A program made the translations under genes and the position numbers. A DNA stretch of 64,000 nt from Entoloma clypeatum (lineage: Eukaryota; Basidiomycota; Agaricomycetes; Agaricales; Entolomataceae). The stretch is from positions 2,666,001 through 2,730,000 of the forward strand of contig OY751492.1 of the NCBI GenBank assembly GCA_963565915.1, written 5' to 3'. Numbering within the stretch: the stretch's first letter is position 1; every line of letters starts with the position of its first letter. Below the pieces are notes generated by a model. The model ran no database searches and was not told where the DNA came from. It was given only the letters and a program-made list of their open reading frames with translations. Shown here piece after piece: positions 1 through 10,277 of this stretch.

Positions 1-850
1 TTTCTTTCTGATCGAGACAATATGTTGATACATTGCCACGAATTCCGCACTGCAATGTTTTTGTATCCCATGTCTTCATGTTACATTTCTTTGGAAAAAG
101 CTTGATGACATATGCCACAGGCAAGTATTTGGAAATGAGCAACTATTCTGGTAATGTTAACACAGACAATTCGAAAGGAATGTCACCAATCCACATCGAA
201 TTCGCAAGAGATAAAGGAGGTGTAACGCCATTCTTGAGTTTTCCTTCGCAACCAGAACAGATTTGACCCATGCCAGTCACAGATACTGCACTGGAATAGA
301 GCAGCATCCCATTATACAATGTATGACAAGGATGAGGAGAAGTTGGAATGAGACGTTCGTGATGAGGAATGTTTGCAAGAGGAATAGAACGACACTGTGC
401 CGCTCCCAATTCTCGAGCACAGACACAACAGACAAGACTTTGTACTGCTTCATTGCCTGTTTGATTGATAAAAGCAGCTGTAACATCATTGACAACATCT
501 TGTGAAGGTATGTTCATGAAACTGTCTAAATCGATATTTGCAGGACACGCTCCATGCAAAGTATTCGTGAAACTTTCGTAGGCAACTTTGCAATGCTTTT
601 GTCGGCCATTGTCCGGCAAGTTCCTAAGAGCATCAAAAACTAAATGGCAAGAATCAACGTCAGCCTTGCTGACTGCAGAGACCAGGTCATCTCATTTGCG
701 TTTTTCGCCGCAGTTGAGCAAAACAACACCTTTGCAAGCATCGCAAATTTCCTGACAAGTGAATTTTTGGAGATTTGCTGAACAACATAAGCCATTGTTT
801 GTGGAAAGCTCCATATGTCTGAATATTTTTTCTTCAAAACAGAAAAGCCA
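1..850 (-). pseudogene. Helitron-type Rep/helicase protein, N-terminal fragment (degenerate)
   Basis: Read on the minus strand, the segment encodes a cysteine-rich block (CCVCAREL, then GQICSGCEGKLK) followed by NSMWIGDIPFELSVLTLPE, an in-frame TAG at about 143, and then LLISKYLPVAYVIKLFPK and RGNVSTY toward the window edge. This order is what I know from the region N-terminal to the Helitron-like Rep domain of basidiomycete Helitron helicases (DUF6570-like). Upstream, in another frame, a CDACKGVVLLNCG stretch belongs to the same protein. In Helitrons this protein nicks and unwinds DNA for rolling-circle transposition; neither the Rep nor the helicase domain is inside the window. At least one stop and one frameshift make it non-functional as it stands. 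The assignment rests on motif memory without a database search. Confidence 0.6.
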
Positions 851-900
851 GGATGAAGGAATAGAATACATACATACCTTGACTGTTAAAAGATAGATTT

Positions 901-1368
901 ATGGGATTGTGGTCTATGAAGAAAAAAATGACGACAACTCCTGAGACAGTTTCAGCCACAGGATATAGCCTCAACACTTCACAACAAGTGCCGACAACTC
1001 TGATGCCTGACAACATAGCAGACCAACATCAACAACTCTTAAAAGCCCCTGAATATGTCGCTTCTCCAATGTTCGCAGGCCACGTTGATTGGAGACGCGA
1101 AGGCGCAGCTAACATTCTAGTGAACAAAGAATGTGGCAAAAATCATCCAAGCCGAAAACCTGCCCTCTGCGTCATGGTTGGAGAAGTATCTGAAGAAAAA
1201 CTCTTCGTAGGATCTAATGGGAACTATTATCCATCTTTTGGACCGTTGGCTGCTGCGAAATTTCAACTCACTCTGGAGTCACCTCTCAACACCGATTTCG
1301 GACCTGATTTCATGCCAGCCGTCCAAAATATTAAAACTGTCCAAGCCACCAAAACAAAAAGAGGATGA
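901..1368 (+). CDS. hypothetical protein, 155 aa
   Basis: An ATG-started ORF (MGLWSMKKKM...) of 155 codons. I recognise no domain. The middle (VDWRREGAANILVNKECGK) and the stretch GSNGNYYPSFGPLAAAKFQ look like ordinary protein rather than low-complexity sequence. A GTGAGT at about 1440 followed by an AG near 1520 could be an intron joining it to the open frame beyond 1640. It lies divergently next to the Helitron remnant and may belong to that element's surroundings. It could also be a chance ORF. Confidence 0.3.
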   Translation: MGLWSMKKKMTTTPETVSATGYSLNTSQQVPTTLMPDNIADQHQQLLKAPEYVASPMFAGHVDWRREGAANILVNKECGKNHPSRKPALCVMVGEVSEEKLFVGSNGNYYPSFGPLAAAKFQLTLESPLNTDFGPDFMPAVQNIKTVQATKTKRG

Positions 1369-1639
1369 AGCCAATACTTCGTTATCGCAGATGGCGAAGA
1401 TCCACGGTTGCGTTTTTCAGCACCAGTCTTCGAATTACGTGTGAGTACACTCTGAAAGATTACACAAAAGAATCACAATTTTAATCTTATCTTGAAAGGA
1501 CAAACCTATCATGCCAGAGGGTATGTTTTCACGAAAAAGACATTTGCTCCTCATTGATAGCTAATCCAAAGATTCAGAAAAAACCGATGAAGAGACAAAC
1601 AACTGGCCGATATCTCAAAATGCAGAAGGCACTCTCGAA

Positions 1640-1948
1640 GAAATCAAACTTACCCATAAAGTTCCAATCCCAGTTTACGATGTTGACAAAAACTATGTGT
1701 CCCCTACACATGTCCCGAACAAGATTTGGGGTGCCCTCATCGAAATCTACTTTCATCTCAGACACTATTTCATCAACCCAAAAGACAAACCTGAAGAAAG
1801 TTTCAACTCATTCTCAGCCATAATTCAACAAATCATCATACTTCAAGCTCCACACCCCAAACTTCCAAGCCCCTTTCAAATCAATATTCGGGGAGGCCCC
1901 CACCATTTAACAACCAGGATTGAACCAGGACATCAGCAAGAAAGGTGA
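1640..1948 (+). CDS. possible downstream exon of a hypothetical protein
   Basis: The frame reads EIKLTHKVPIPVYDVDK and continues through VPNKIWGALIEIYFHLRHYF to a stop at 1948. Composition is protein-like (aromatic and aliphatic residues spaced as in a helix). There is no convincing start codon, so I treat it as a possible exon or a gene fragment. A link to the ORF at 901-1368 is inference only. Confidence 0.2.
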   Translation, partial: EIKLTHKVPIPVYDVDKNYVSPTHVPNKIWGALIEIYFHLRHYFINPKDKPEESFNSFSAIIQQIIILQAPHPKLPSPFQINIRGGPHHLTTRIEPGHQQER

Positions 1949-2374
1949 GGAGAATGTGAATCTGACTCATCCAAAACCGCATCAAGCCCTTCTACATTCA
2001 ACTTGGGAACAGAGACGGAAACCAAAACCAACAAGAGACGTGAACCAGACGATGCCACGAACATCATCGAACAAGTTAAGTTTATCAAACAAAACTAAAC
2101 ACCATCACTGATGGAAACCATAGGAGAAAAATGAACCTGCTCAAAAGAAACAAAAGAAAAAACAAACATGAAGGAAAGAAGTTGACATCAGTGTATCAAC
2201 GAGATGGATGAAATAGTAGTGAAGACAAAAGGACAGTCACATTACAAGAATGTGTAAACTACATCAAAACTGGTTATAGAAATCCACATATATGCAAACA
2301 TTTCATATGTCATACCTTGAACCCAGGGGAGAGTGCAGGGGAAATTCATCTTCGACCGAAAAATGTGTGAGCAC
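1949..2374. other. no recognisable feature
   Basis: A-rich sequence without a convincing ORF, RNA gene or repeat family. It ends at the TAGTGTTT terminus of the next element. Confidence 0.4.
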
Positions 2375-2576
2375 TAGTGTTTCAAGGTTCAGTCCAATAG
2401 GACTGGAACCAGACCAGACTGAACCAAAAATGAACCAAAATAAACTGAGACCATGGTCTTGCTGAATTGGGATGGCCCTGGTCTTCGGTCTTGAGCAAAT
2501 TCTTTTTTTTTTTAAACTGGTAAGAGACCGGTCTTTTGTGTGCTAGTACAGGGTCTACATATGTATATACACGGCA

Positions 2577-2732
2577 GGGTGTTGGGCGTGAATGGGCGTG
2601 AGTACGAGGGCCTTTGGGCTTGAGAAGTGGGTGTTGGACACGGGTCAAAGCTGTTGGGCGTGAATAGAGGGCATTAGGCATGAGTTGAGGCTGTTGGGCA
2701 CAAGTTGGGGCTGTTGGACATGAGAGAGCTGG
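2577..2732. repeat. 20-bp minisatellite tract (GTTGGGC orientation)
   Basis: Degenerate units of the form GTTGGGCGTGAATGGGCGTG, GTTGGACA.., GTTGGGCAC.. at roughly 20-bp spacing. Same unit as the arrays at 3785, 38990, 43212, 56930 and 58480. Confidence 0.7.
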
Positions 2733-3784
2733 CAGAGTCAGATGATGATTTGGGCAAAGTGTTTGGCCCAGAAAGTCAGCCAAAAGCAAACAAGGGCAAA
2801 TAGCCTGCCCTCATTTGAACACGCATCATGTGTGCATCAAATGTGTCAAAGAAATGTAAACACACTTACAAAAAACATTGCACATCTGCCTACATGTCTT
2901 ACACAGGAGCAACACAGTTCATATGTCACTTTCTATGTATTTATTTTGTGAAATTTCACCACGGAATTTATGATATAGCGATGTGGTGCTCCTACCAAAT
3001 AATAGTAAACAATGTGCAGAATACATTGTGCAGGCGCGCGCGGCCCCTTCCTCGTAGTCTAATAATAGGTTGAGGTAATAGAACTATACATGGGATATGT
3101 ATTCACCTTCTGAAACATCTTATATAAATTTTAGAAGTCCAGATCAGATAGGGATAATCAAATGTACATATTTCAGTAAAAGTGTTATATCTCTCTAATG
3201 AATGAACCAAATTTGAAAAATGAAGGTGCTGGGAGGTCCCCTGAATGAAGAGAATCCAATCCTGAAATAAAAATTTTTGGTGAAATTTTCGACCTATCTT
3301 TGCTCATATTCACCTTATGAAGTCCTTTAATTTGATTTGAAGGGTCTCAATAGGTTCACATACAATGATTCAATAGCATATATATATTACAGATAGTTTA
3401 AAGTGGTTGTGAAAAGAAGAAAGCAAGAAAATACTGGTTTTTGTGTTTGAGGAAACTTATGATGCACTGTTTATCATGATTTACAGTGTGTTTTGTGTAT
3501 CATTTTGCAGTACAGACTTTCTACCATACATATCTCATGTATCTGATTGTTTAAATATTTACTATTAGCTTCTAAGTATCTCTACATAGGTTTAGAACTA
3601 TTTTTAGGACTTACAGTGCCATGGATTGGGCATCAATGGCACAAGTTTCACCAGTGCACGTTGCTCAGCATTGATGCTAAGCACTCTTAGCAATTGCCAA
3701 CAGTCAAACCATACATAAATCAACAGCCAGCCAAACGTTCCCACACTTTTTTTATCCCCCACCTCCACTCCACCCAGCCACTGC

Positions 3785-4225
3785 CCCCCCCAATGGCCAC
3801 CTCTCATGCACAACGGCCCCCTCTAGCACCCAACGGCCTGCCCCTCTCAGTGTCCAACGTGTGCCCAATGGCCGCCCCTTGTGAGTCGTGCCCTTACTAG
3901 TGCCCAACTGTCCTCTCTAACGTCCAACTGCCTTTTCTAATGACCAACTGCACCTTCTTGTGCCCAGCGCTCCTCACTCGCACCTCACAGCCCTCTCTTG
4001 CTCCCAATGACACCCTTTCATTCCAACTTGCATGCAACACCCTCCCTTCCTGCCTAACGCCCTCCAACTTGCGACAATGCCCCCCTTTTGCGCATGACAT
4101 GTTTCCTTCAAGCCCTATGGCCCCCTCTTGTGCCCAGCTGCCACGACCCATGCCCAATAGCCCTCCCTTTCATACCTAATGCCCTCCAACTTGCACACAA
4201 CGCCCTTCCACTCATGTCCAGGCAT
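3785..4225. repeat. 20-bp minisatellite tract (CCCAATGG orientation)
   Basis: Successive units such as CACCCAACGGCCTGCCCCTC and TGTGCCCAATGGCCGCCCCT. The array sits at the right side of hAT-like copy 1, in the same relative place as the larger array in copy 2. Open frames across it (for example MPTVKPYINQQ... on + and MGMGRGSWAQ... on -) are by-products of the repeat. Confidence 0.75.
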
Positions 4226-4309
4226 TTATTTGTGAGGTTGCAATGTGCATGTTATCAAGGTAAAAACCATCCAATAATATAATGATTCTGCTGCTACCTT
4301 CTTGTCTAT

Positions 4310-4620
4310 CTACACAATTCTATCATTTAGATTGTCCATAATCAATTTATCAATGCCGTGCTGCAGCAAAGATATGTGTTTGTGAAAGTTGTCAACAGAT
4401 GCAAGTTCCTTGATCTCGGCATGATACAAGCAATGGGCAGCATCCTTGTAGCTCAGGCCAAGGTGTTGTTGGAGAGCCTTGACCTCACTATGAAGAACCA
4501 AGAGCTCATGCTGGGTTAGACTCTAATCATGAGAGAAAATGAGTTTATAGTTCAAGATGGATTGGGGCTGAATATACATACTGGCACTGCTGGGACCATG
4601 ACAGTCCCACAATTGAGAAG
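4310..4620 (-). pseudogene. KDZ transposase, C-terminal scrap
   Basis: The minus strand reads LTQHELLVLHSEVKALQQHL, then SYKDAAHCLYHAEIKELASV. This resembles the helical tail of Agaricomycete KDZ (Kyakuja-Dileera-Zisupton) transposases, where a YxDAAHRLYxAE motif occurs. An in-frame stop precedes LTQHELL and nothing further of the protein is adjacent. The assignment is by recalled motif and could be wrong. The KDZ pieces at 29380-35315 are better supported. Confidence 0.4.
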
Positions 4621-4624
4621 AACA

Positions 4625-4864
4625 TGGGAAAGGTCTTTGGAAGCATAGATAGTGGCTGTTACAAAAAACAGCATAAGTTGAAGCGGCAATGCAGAGAGCA
4701 GAGGCAGCAATGCATAGAGCGGCAATGTAGAGATAGCAATGCATTGACTGGCATTGCAGATGTCACAAGACAGAGACTGGAAGAGAAAGAATGGGAGACG
4801 ACAAAACACTCACCCCATCAGGAGCCCGTTCCACATGCAGTGATTCTCTCATCACTTCCACTTC
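4625..4864. repeat. short GGCAATGCA-type repeats
   Basis: Around 4684-4760 the motif GGCAATG(C/T)A(G)AGA recurs several times. A related GGCAGCAATGCATAG occurs downstream of the host gene (about 13240 and 29100). Function unknown. Copia element 1 is inserted immediately to the right. Confidence 0.3.
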
Positions 4865-4869
4865 CTGCC

Positions 4870-5195
4870 TGTTAAACCAATCAAGTCAAAGCACTACTAG
4901 TGATAGCACTAGTCAGATACGATGTCAAGAATAGTCTGCAATTCACCAATTCACAGAGTTTGTTAATAGTTCTGTGTTTCGCAAGTTTGCAAAAGCAGTA
5001 ATGTGTCCCAGTCCGGGACATAGTTGGATTCTGGTTCTGTATGCTACTGTTTGGTACAGAAATGCATGAGGCGTGATTCTAGGTGTCCACTATATCACGT
5101 TTTTGCTATTTTATATATAACTCTATATGTACTATATTGTAGAATGTTCCTTGACATGTAATAAAGTGTTTTATCACAAATATTGCACTTTAACA
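4870..5195 (-). repeat. Copia 1 3' LTR
   Basis: 326 bp, TG...CA ended, preceded by TSD CTGCC. The adjacent AAGGGGGTG (minus-strand reading, plus-strand CACCCCCTT at 5196) is the expected polypurine tract, and similar C-runs recur at about 5227 and 5243. Confidence 0.93.
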
Positions 5196-5253
5196 CACCC
5201 CCTTGATGAAACACTTTTGTAATTCAACACCCCCTCAAGCAAACACCCCCTCT

Positions 5254-8200
5254 CTACAAAACCAAACCCATCATTCGCCGCAGTTTTTCTACCTTTGGTT
5301 TTGATAGAGCCTTTGTCAACAAGTCTGCAGGCATATTATCTGTCTGGAGATACATTGGCACAATAGTTCCTTTTGCCACCTCATCTCTCAACCAATAATA
5401 CCGTAAATCCAAATGTTTCATCCTGCCATGATGCTCTGGGTTTTTGGCAACACTCAAGGATGACTGATTGTCCATCCAGAGTTGTGATGGTCCTTCTATC
5501 TTGTAACCCATTTCCTTCAACAAGTTCCTCAACCACTTTATTTCCTTCCCACCAATTACTCCAGCAACATGCTCAGCCTCTGTAGTTGAAAGTGTGACGA
5601 TGCTTTGCAACTTGCTGATCCATATTACCGCCCCTGACCCCACCTTTACCAAAATCCCACTAGTGGATTTTCCATTATCCTTGTTTCCACCATGATCTGC
5701 ATCACAGAATGTGACAAATGACTCCCCAGTTTCTTCATCAGGACCATACTCCAACTTTATACCCAAGGTTCTCTTCAAATACGGAAAGACATGCTTGACA
5801 GCCTTCCAATGTGTTATGCTTGGATTGCAGTTGAAGCGAGACAACACTCCTGCTGCATATGCAATATCTGGCCTCGATGTTGTGGCCAGATACAATAATG
5901 ATCTGACAGCATTCATATAGGGGATGTTCTGCATTTCTGTCTCCTCCTCTTTTGTTTGTGGACTTTGCTCTTTGCTGAGCTGCAATCCAGGTGTCATAGG
6001 TGTTCCAACAGGTTTACAGTCTGACATGCCAAACTCTGCCAGCTTGTTAATAATATACTGGCGCTGCGACAAGTACAGCTTGTGCTTTGTCCTGTCCCAA
6101 GTAATTTCAATTCCTAGCAGGAATGAAGTTGGTCCCAAGTCCCTCAATTTGAAGTGAGTTGCAAGCTCAGCAACAAACTTATCCAATGCAGCAGTGGATG
6201 CTGAAGCCAGTGTAATGTCATCCACAAAGACTGGCACAAGGATTGTGTCCCATTTCGCTCCCATATGTAGATGCAAGGGTCAGAGTGCAAACGTCTGCAA
6301 CCCATTAGAGATAAAATCTCTGCCAGCTTTTCTGCAAACAGCCTGGGTGACTGTTTTAAACCATAAAGAGATTTGTTCAATCTCCAGATCCAATTTGGAC
6401 CTTTTACTTGAAAGTCATCTGCTTGCTTGATGTATACAATTGTATCAATATCACTCTGTACAAATGCATGTGATATATCAACAGGCCACAAATTCAGGTC
6501 TTCAATTGCTGCAATAGCCAATATCAAGCAAATTATAGCTAACCGCAGTGTGGATGCATAGGTTTCCAAGTAATCAAATCCAGGCCTTTGGCTAAACCCT
6601 TTGGCAACAATGTGTGCTTTAAACCACTCAATTGAACCATCTGAATTTCTCTTTATTCAAAAGACCCATTTTGAACCAATTGCCTTTGCTCCAAATGATA
6701 GCTCTATCAAATCCCAAGTGCCATTGCTATAATGCACATTCATTTCTTCTTGAGCTGCCTCATGCCACTTCTCTGCATAGAGGCCTTCTATTGCCTCCTT
6801 CCATGTCAGAGGTTCAGATTCTCCAACAAAATTAGCTGCCTCTCCATCACTATCCTCATCCTCCTCTGATGATGATATTGCTGGAGTAGTTTCATGAACT
6901 TTCCACCACTCAGCTGGTCCAGCACCTGCAGCCTTTCAAGTTGGTTTTCTTAGAGCAATGGGTCTGTTATCCGGTTCATCTTCATCATCCTGAGCAGGTT
7001 CAATTCTAGCACGTTGCCGTCTGCTGGCATTGGGAATTACTACTGGCTGCTCTGAAGCTTGAACAGGCATAGGCTGCGGCTGTTCAATAACTTGTTCCTC
7101 GACTTGAGCAGGCTGCTCCTCAATAATAGAAGGTGCAGCAGGTGTAACAGGCTCTTGTTCATATTCTTCCTCTACAATAACTGGCCCCGGTGTGTGATTC
7201 TGAGACTGAGTGTCACTTTTGATGTCTCCGGACTCTGAAATTGTGCCATAAGTGTATCGTTCATCAAAATCTGCCCGTTCACTGATAACAACCTTCTTTG
7301 TTTTAGGATTATAGAACTTCCACCCCTTGTAACCATCAGGATAACCAATGAAGATACACTTTTGCATGTGTGACCCCAGCTTTTCCCGTTTATCCTTTTG
7401 AATATGAACATATGCCACACACCCCCAGACCCTACAATGCCCAACATTAGGTTTCTTCTTATGCCACAAGTGATATGGAGTTGTTCCCAAAACAGCTGAA
7501 GTAGGACAACAATTCCACACTTTGACAAAAGCAGCCAAACAGTCACCCCAGAACCGTTTTGGCAGTCCAGACTGAGCAAGCATTGCCGTGATCCGTTCAT
7601 CCAAAGTCCTGTTTGCACGCTCTGCAACACCATTCTGTTGTGGGCGATTTCTGACTGTGTACTGCCGCACAATGCCACATTTATCCAGATATCCAATGAA
7701 CTCCTTTGAAATGTATTCACCACCTTTGTCACATCTGAAACCCATTATCTTCTTTCCAGTTGCATTCTCAGCATTAAGCTTTGAATGTTTTAAATGCACT
7801 AAATGAGTCACTCTTCTTTTTCAGTGGTACAACCATCTTGAAGCGTGAGTAATCATCTATAAATGTGATCCAATAGTTGAAGCCTCCATTAGATGTGGTC
7901 CCAACATGATGTAAGTCAGAGTGAATCATTTCCAAAAACTCTGTGGCTCTAGTTTCACTTGAAACAAATGGATTTGCATGCATTTTCCCAGCCAAACATG
8001 GTTCACAAACAGGATCAGGCTTTGCTGCAGAGTCAAAGACAATGCCATCCACCAAGTTTTCCTTCACCAGCATTTTGATATCACCATAGTTGTGATGACA
8101 AAGCCGTTTATGCCACAAAGACAGATCAAGAGGCAGAGTTGACAACAGATGTGCATGTTCAGATGAGCTCAAAGTTGTACCATTCAAATAACCAACATTG

Positions 8201-8709
8201 TAATCATTAATTGTAGCAGTAAACAAAACAGTACCACTACGAATGAAATTCATGGTATCATAGGAAATATGAACATCAAATTGTTTTCTTCTAGTCAAAT
8301 ATAACACAGCAAGAAGATTATTCTGTAAGCCAGGTACATGTAACACTCTAGATAATTCAACTTGTCTACTTTTCATTCCGTTTATAATGGGACAGAACAC
8401 AATACTACCAATGCCTTCTGAATAAATGATTCTGTTGTCTGCCAATCGAATAGCAACTCTATAAGAGGTATAATCCTTTATCCAATGGCGATGTGGTGTC
8501 ATATGAGAAGTGGCCCCTGTGTCTGTATTCCAATCAAAAACATTAGAAGAGGTTGAATGAGCATTAAAGTACAATGCACTTGCATTTCCAGCAGATTCTG
8601 TTACAACATCTGCTTTCTCCTCTGCTATCTTGGCTTGGCTGCCCCCATTTCCATTGCCTCTTGGTCCATGGTTTTTTCTTTTATTTTTGATTTCAGGACA
8701 TTCATTCTT
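5254..8709 (-). pseudogene. Copia 1 pol (protease, integrase, RT, RNase H), broken
   Basis: Minus strand. Protease motif WNTDTGATSHM lies near 8520. A GAG-pre-integrase His/Cys block (LWHKRLCHHNYG ... CEPCLAGKMH) is near 8000-8110. Integrase begins with IHSDLHHVG and FIDDYSRF, and RCDKGGEYI and QNGVAERANRT follow after a frameshift near 7790. RT has VDISHAFVQ and, after a second frameshift near 6280, the polymerase box FVDD. RNase H shows FCDADHGG, STTEAEHVA and MDNQSSL and ends at 5254. In-frame stops sit at 6936-6938 and 6657-6659. In an intact element the product would be cleaved into the enzymes that copy and insert the element. Confidence 0.92.
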
Positions 8710-9393
8710 CTAATGACCATCCTTCTTGCAGTAGTTGCAAGATCCCTTTTTCACAAATGTACTTGTGTGATATGCTTTTGCCCTGTTGACCTGCTCCACC
8801 CTCCTTTGACGATTAAGCTCTTCACTGCGGAATGCTTGTAGGATTTTATCCTTGTCCAGAGAATCCAATAGAAGAAGCGAGGTTGAGAAGTGCAAATATT
8901 CTTCAGGCAATGCCCGAATCAATGCCATGCACTGCAATTCATCATCCAGCTTTTCCAAAGTGAAATCCTGTGGCCTAAGATTCTTTATGTTTCCCATTGC
9001 CTTTTCAATCCTAACACCCAGATCCACCAGTGATTCATCGTCATTCTTTTCAATGGAGAACAAGTCATCATATGCATTGAACCTTGCACCAGGTTTCTTC
9101 TGCAAATGGGCCTTTTCAAGAAGACTCCACATCTCCACTGGGTTTTCATCTCTTCCTCGGAAATGAACCCTTTGGTCATCATCAACTGCCAAGTAGATTT
9201 CTCCCGCAGCTTTTTCAGCTTTGGTTTCCCATTTCTCCAAGGCAGCTGCATCTGACTTTGGCATCACTTCTTTTCCAGTCACCAACTTCCAATAACCCAA
9301 TTTCATCAACCAAGCCTTCATCTCACCTCTCCACTCTGTATAGTTTGAGTTGGATAGAGGCTTGAATTTCGGTGTTAATGATTCAGAAGACAT
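8710..9393 (-). CDS. Copia 1 Gag-like N-terminal part of polyprotein, ended by TAG in the zinc knuckle
   Basis: The ATG at 9393 opens MSSESLTPKFKPLSNSNYTEW, the usual start of a Copia Gag (UBN2-type) domain, with the ALPEEY motif near residue 160. The CCHC knuckle CNYCKKDGH is cut by a TAG at 8710-8712 directly after the His; its last Cys follows in the same frame beyond the stop. Gag packages the RNA into virus-like particles. A TAG between Gag and Pol might be read through in some elements, but its place inside the knuckle suggests a mutation. Confidence 0.85.
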   Translation of the reverse strand: MSSESLTPKFKPLSNSNYTEWRGEMKAWLMKLGYWKLVTGKEVMPKSDAAALEKWETKAEKAAGEIYLAVDDDQRVHFRGRDENPVEMWSLLEKAHLQKKPGARFNAYDDLFSIEKNDDESLVDLGVRIEKAMGNIKNLRPQDFTLEKLDDELQCMALIRALPEEYLHFSTSLLLLDSLDKDKILQAFRSEELNRQRRVEQVNRAKAYHTSTFVKKGSCNYCKKDGH

Positions 9394-9542
9394 GATTGCC
9401 AACTGTTCCAATATTCCAAAGTGTGATTGTCAAGTCAATAGACTTGATGGTTTTCAATAGGACTTGATTGGTCCTTTAAAAGTGCCAATGTGCAGCAATG
9501 CAACAATATCCCAACAATAATCAATGAATGCACAGTTAAAGG

Positions 9543-9557
9543 CCGGGGCCCATAACC
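9543..9557 (-). other. Copia 1 primer-binding site
   Basis: Directly inside the 5' LTR, minus strand GGTTATGGGCCCCGG. Its complement CCGGGGCCCATAACC has the CAT anticodon context of initiator tRNA-Met (CCCAUAACC). This suggests priming by an anticodon-half tRNA, as known for Drosophila copia. Copia 2 has the same 15 nt. Confidence 0.7.
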
Positions 9558-9883
9558 TGTTAAACCAATCAAGTCAAAGCACTACTAGTGATAGCACTAG
9601 TCAGATACGATGTCAAGAATAGTCTGCAATTCACCAATTCACAGAGTTTGTTAATAGTTCTGTGTTTCGCAAGTTTGCAAAAGCAGTAATGTGTCCCAGT
9701 CCAGGACATAGTTGGATTCTGGTTCTGTATGCTACTGTTTGGTACAGAAACACATGAGGCGTGATTCTAGGTGTCCACTATATCGTGTTTTTGCTATTTT
9801 ATATATAACTCTATATGTACTATATTGTAGAATGTTCCTTGACATGTAATAAAGTGTTTTATCACAAATATTGCACTTTAACA
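9558..9883 (-). repeat. Copia 1 5' LTR
   Basis: 326 bp, near identical to 4870-5195; followed by the TSD copy CTGCC at 9884-9888. Confidence 0.93.
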
Positions 9884-9888
9884 CTGCC

Positions 9889-10277
9889 TGAGATCAGCTG
9901 CTGAGATCAGAAAAATGGGAATGAGAAAGGTTGTCCCGTCATGTGATGTTGCCAATTCAAAAGAAGGGGAATTCTTAAGGACATTCAATGATGTGGAAGT
10001 GGATGGATTCATGATATTGGTTGATAGTAGGATGTTGCAAGTAGAGTGCAGATTGGTAGTAGGATGTTGTTGGTTCATAGTTGAATATTGCAAGTGGAGT
10101 GCAGATCCAGGAGGCAAATGATGTACTAATCGATCAGCGATCACGATAATTGATTAGTCACATGATATCAAAGAAAATTTTCATTGCCTTGTGGGAACCA
10201 CATTAACTGACTACATCCATAGCCAGTCTCCCTTCTCTGCAGCACTCACACCACACCACCCCACCTTTGCCGATAAC
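9889..10277. other. upstream region of the Zn2Cys6-like gene, no gene seen
   Basis: Contains paired motifs (GTTGATAGTAGGATGTTGCAAGT and a variant 30-50 bp later) and CTGAGATCAG twice at 9886-9907. It should hold the promoter of the gene starting at 10278, but I see no clear TATA element. Confidence 0.3.

Larger units (their letters stand above)
2375..4225. mobile_element. hAT-like non-autonomous element, copy 1 (right end missing)
   Basis: Starts with TAGTGTTTCAAGGTTCAG, the terminus seen at both ends of the complete copy at 37414-39809, followed by repeated GACTGG/CCAGTC-type subterminal motifs. A non-coding core (about 2815-3780) shares long blocks with the other copies: the GTAAACAATGTGCA segment, the GCAGGCGCGCGC segment, and AAAGTGTTATATCTC. 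It then passes into a 20-bp minisatellite. No AAACACTA terminus is visible before 4310, so the right end was lost or the copy is a composite. An extra minisatellite at 2577-2732 in the opposite orientation, absent from that position in copy 2, supports a composite. No transposase ORF is visible. Confidence 0.6.
4870..9883 (-). mobile_element. Ty1/Copia LTR retrotransposon 1, complete, TSD CTGCC
   Basis: Two 326-bp LTRs (TGTTAAAC...TTTAACA) bound a 5014-bp element read on the minus strand and flanked by the perfect 5-bp duplication CTGCC (4865-4869 and 9884-9888). Order of domains on the minus strand: Gag, zinc knuckle, protease, integrase, reverse transcriptase, RNase H, the Copia order. The LTRs differ at about five positions, all transitions, so insertion was fairly recent. 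The polyprotein is broken by three stops and two frameshifts, so this copy is non-autonomous now. Confidence 0.93.
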
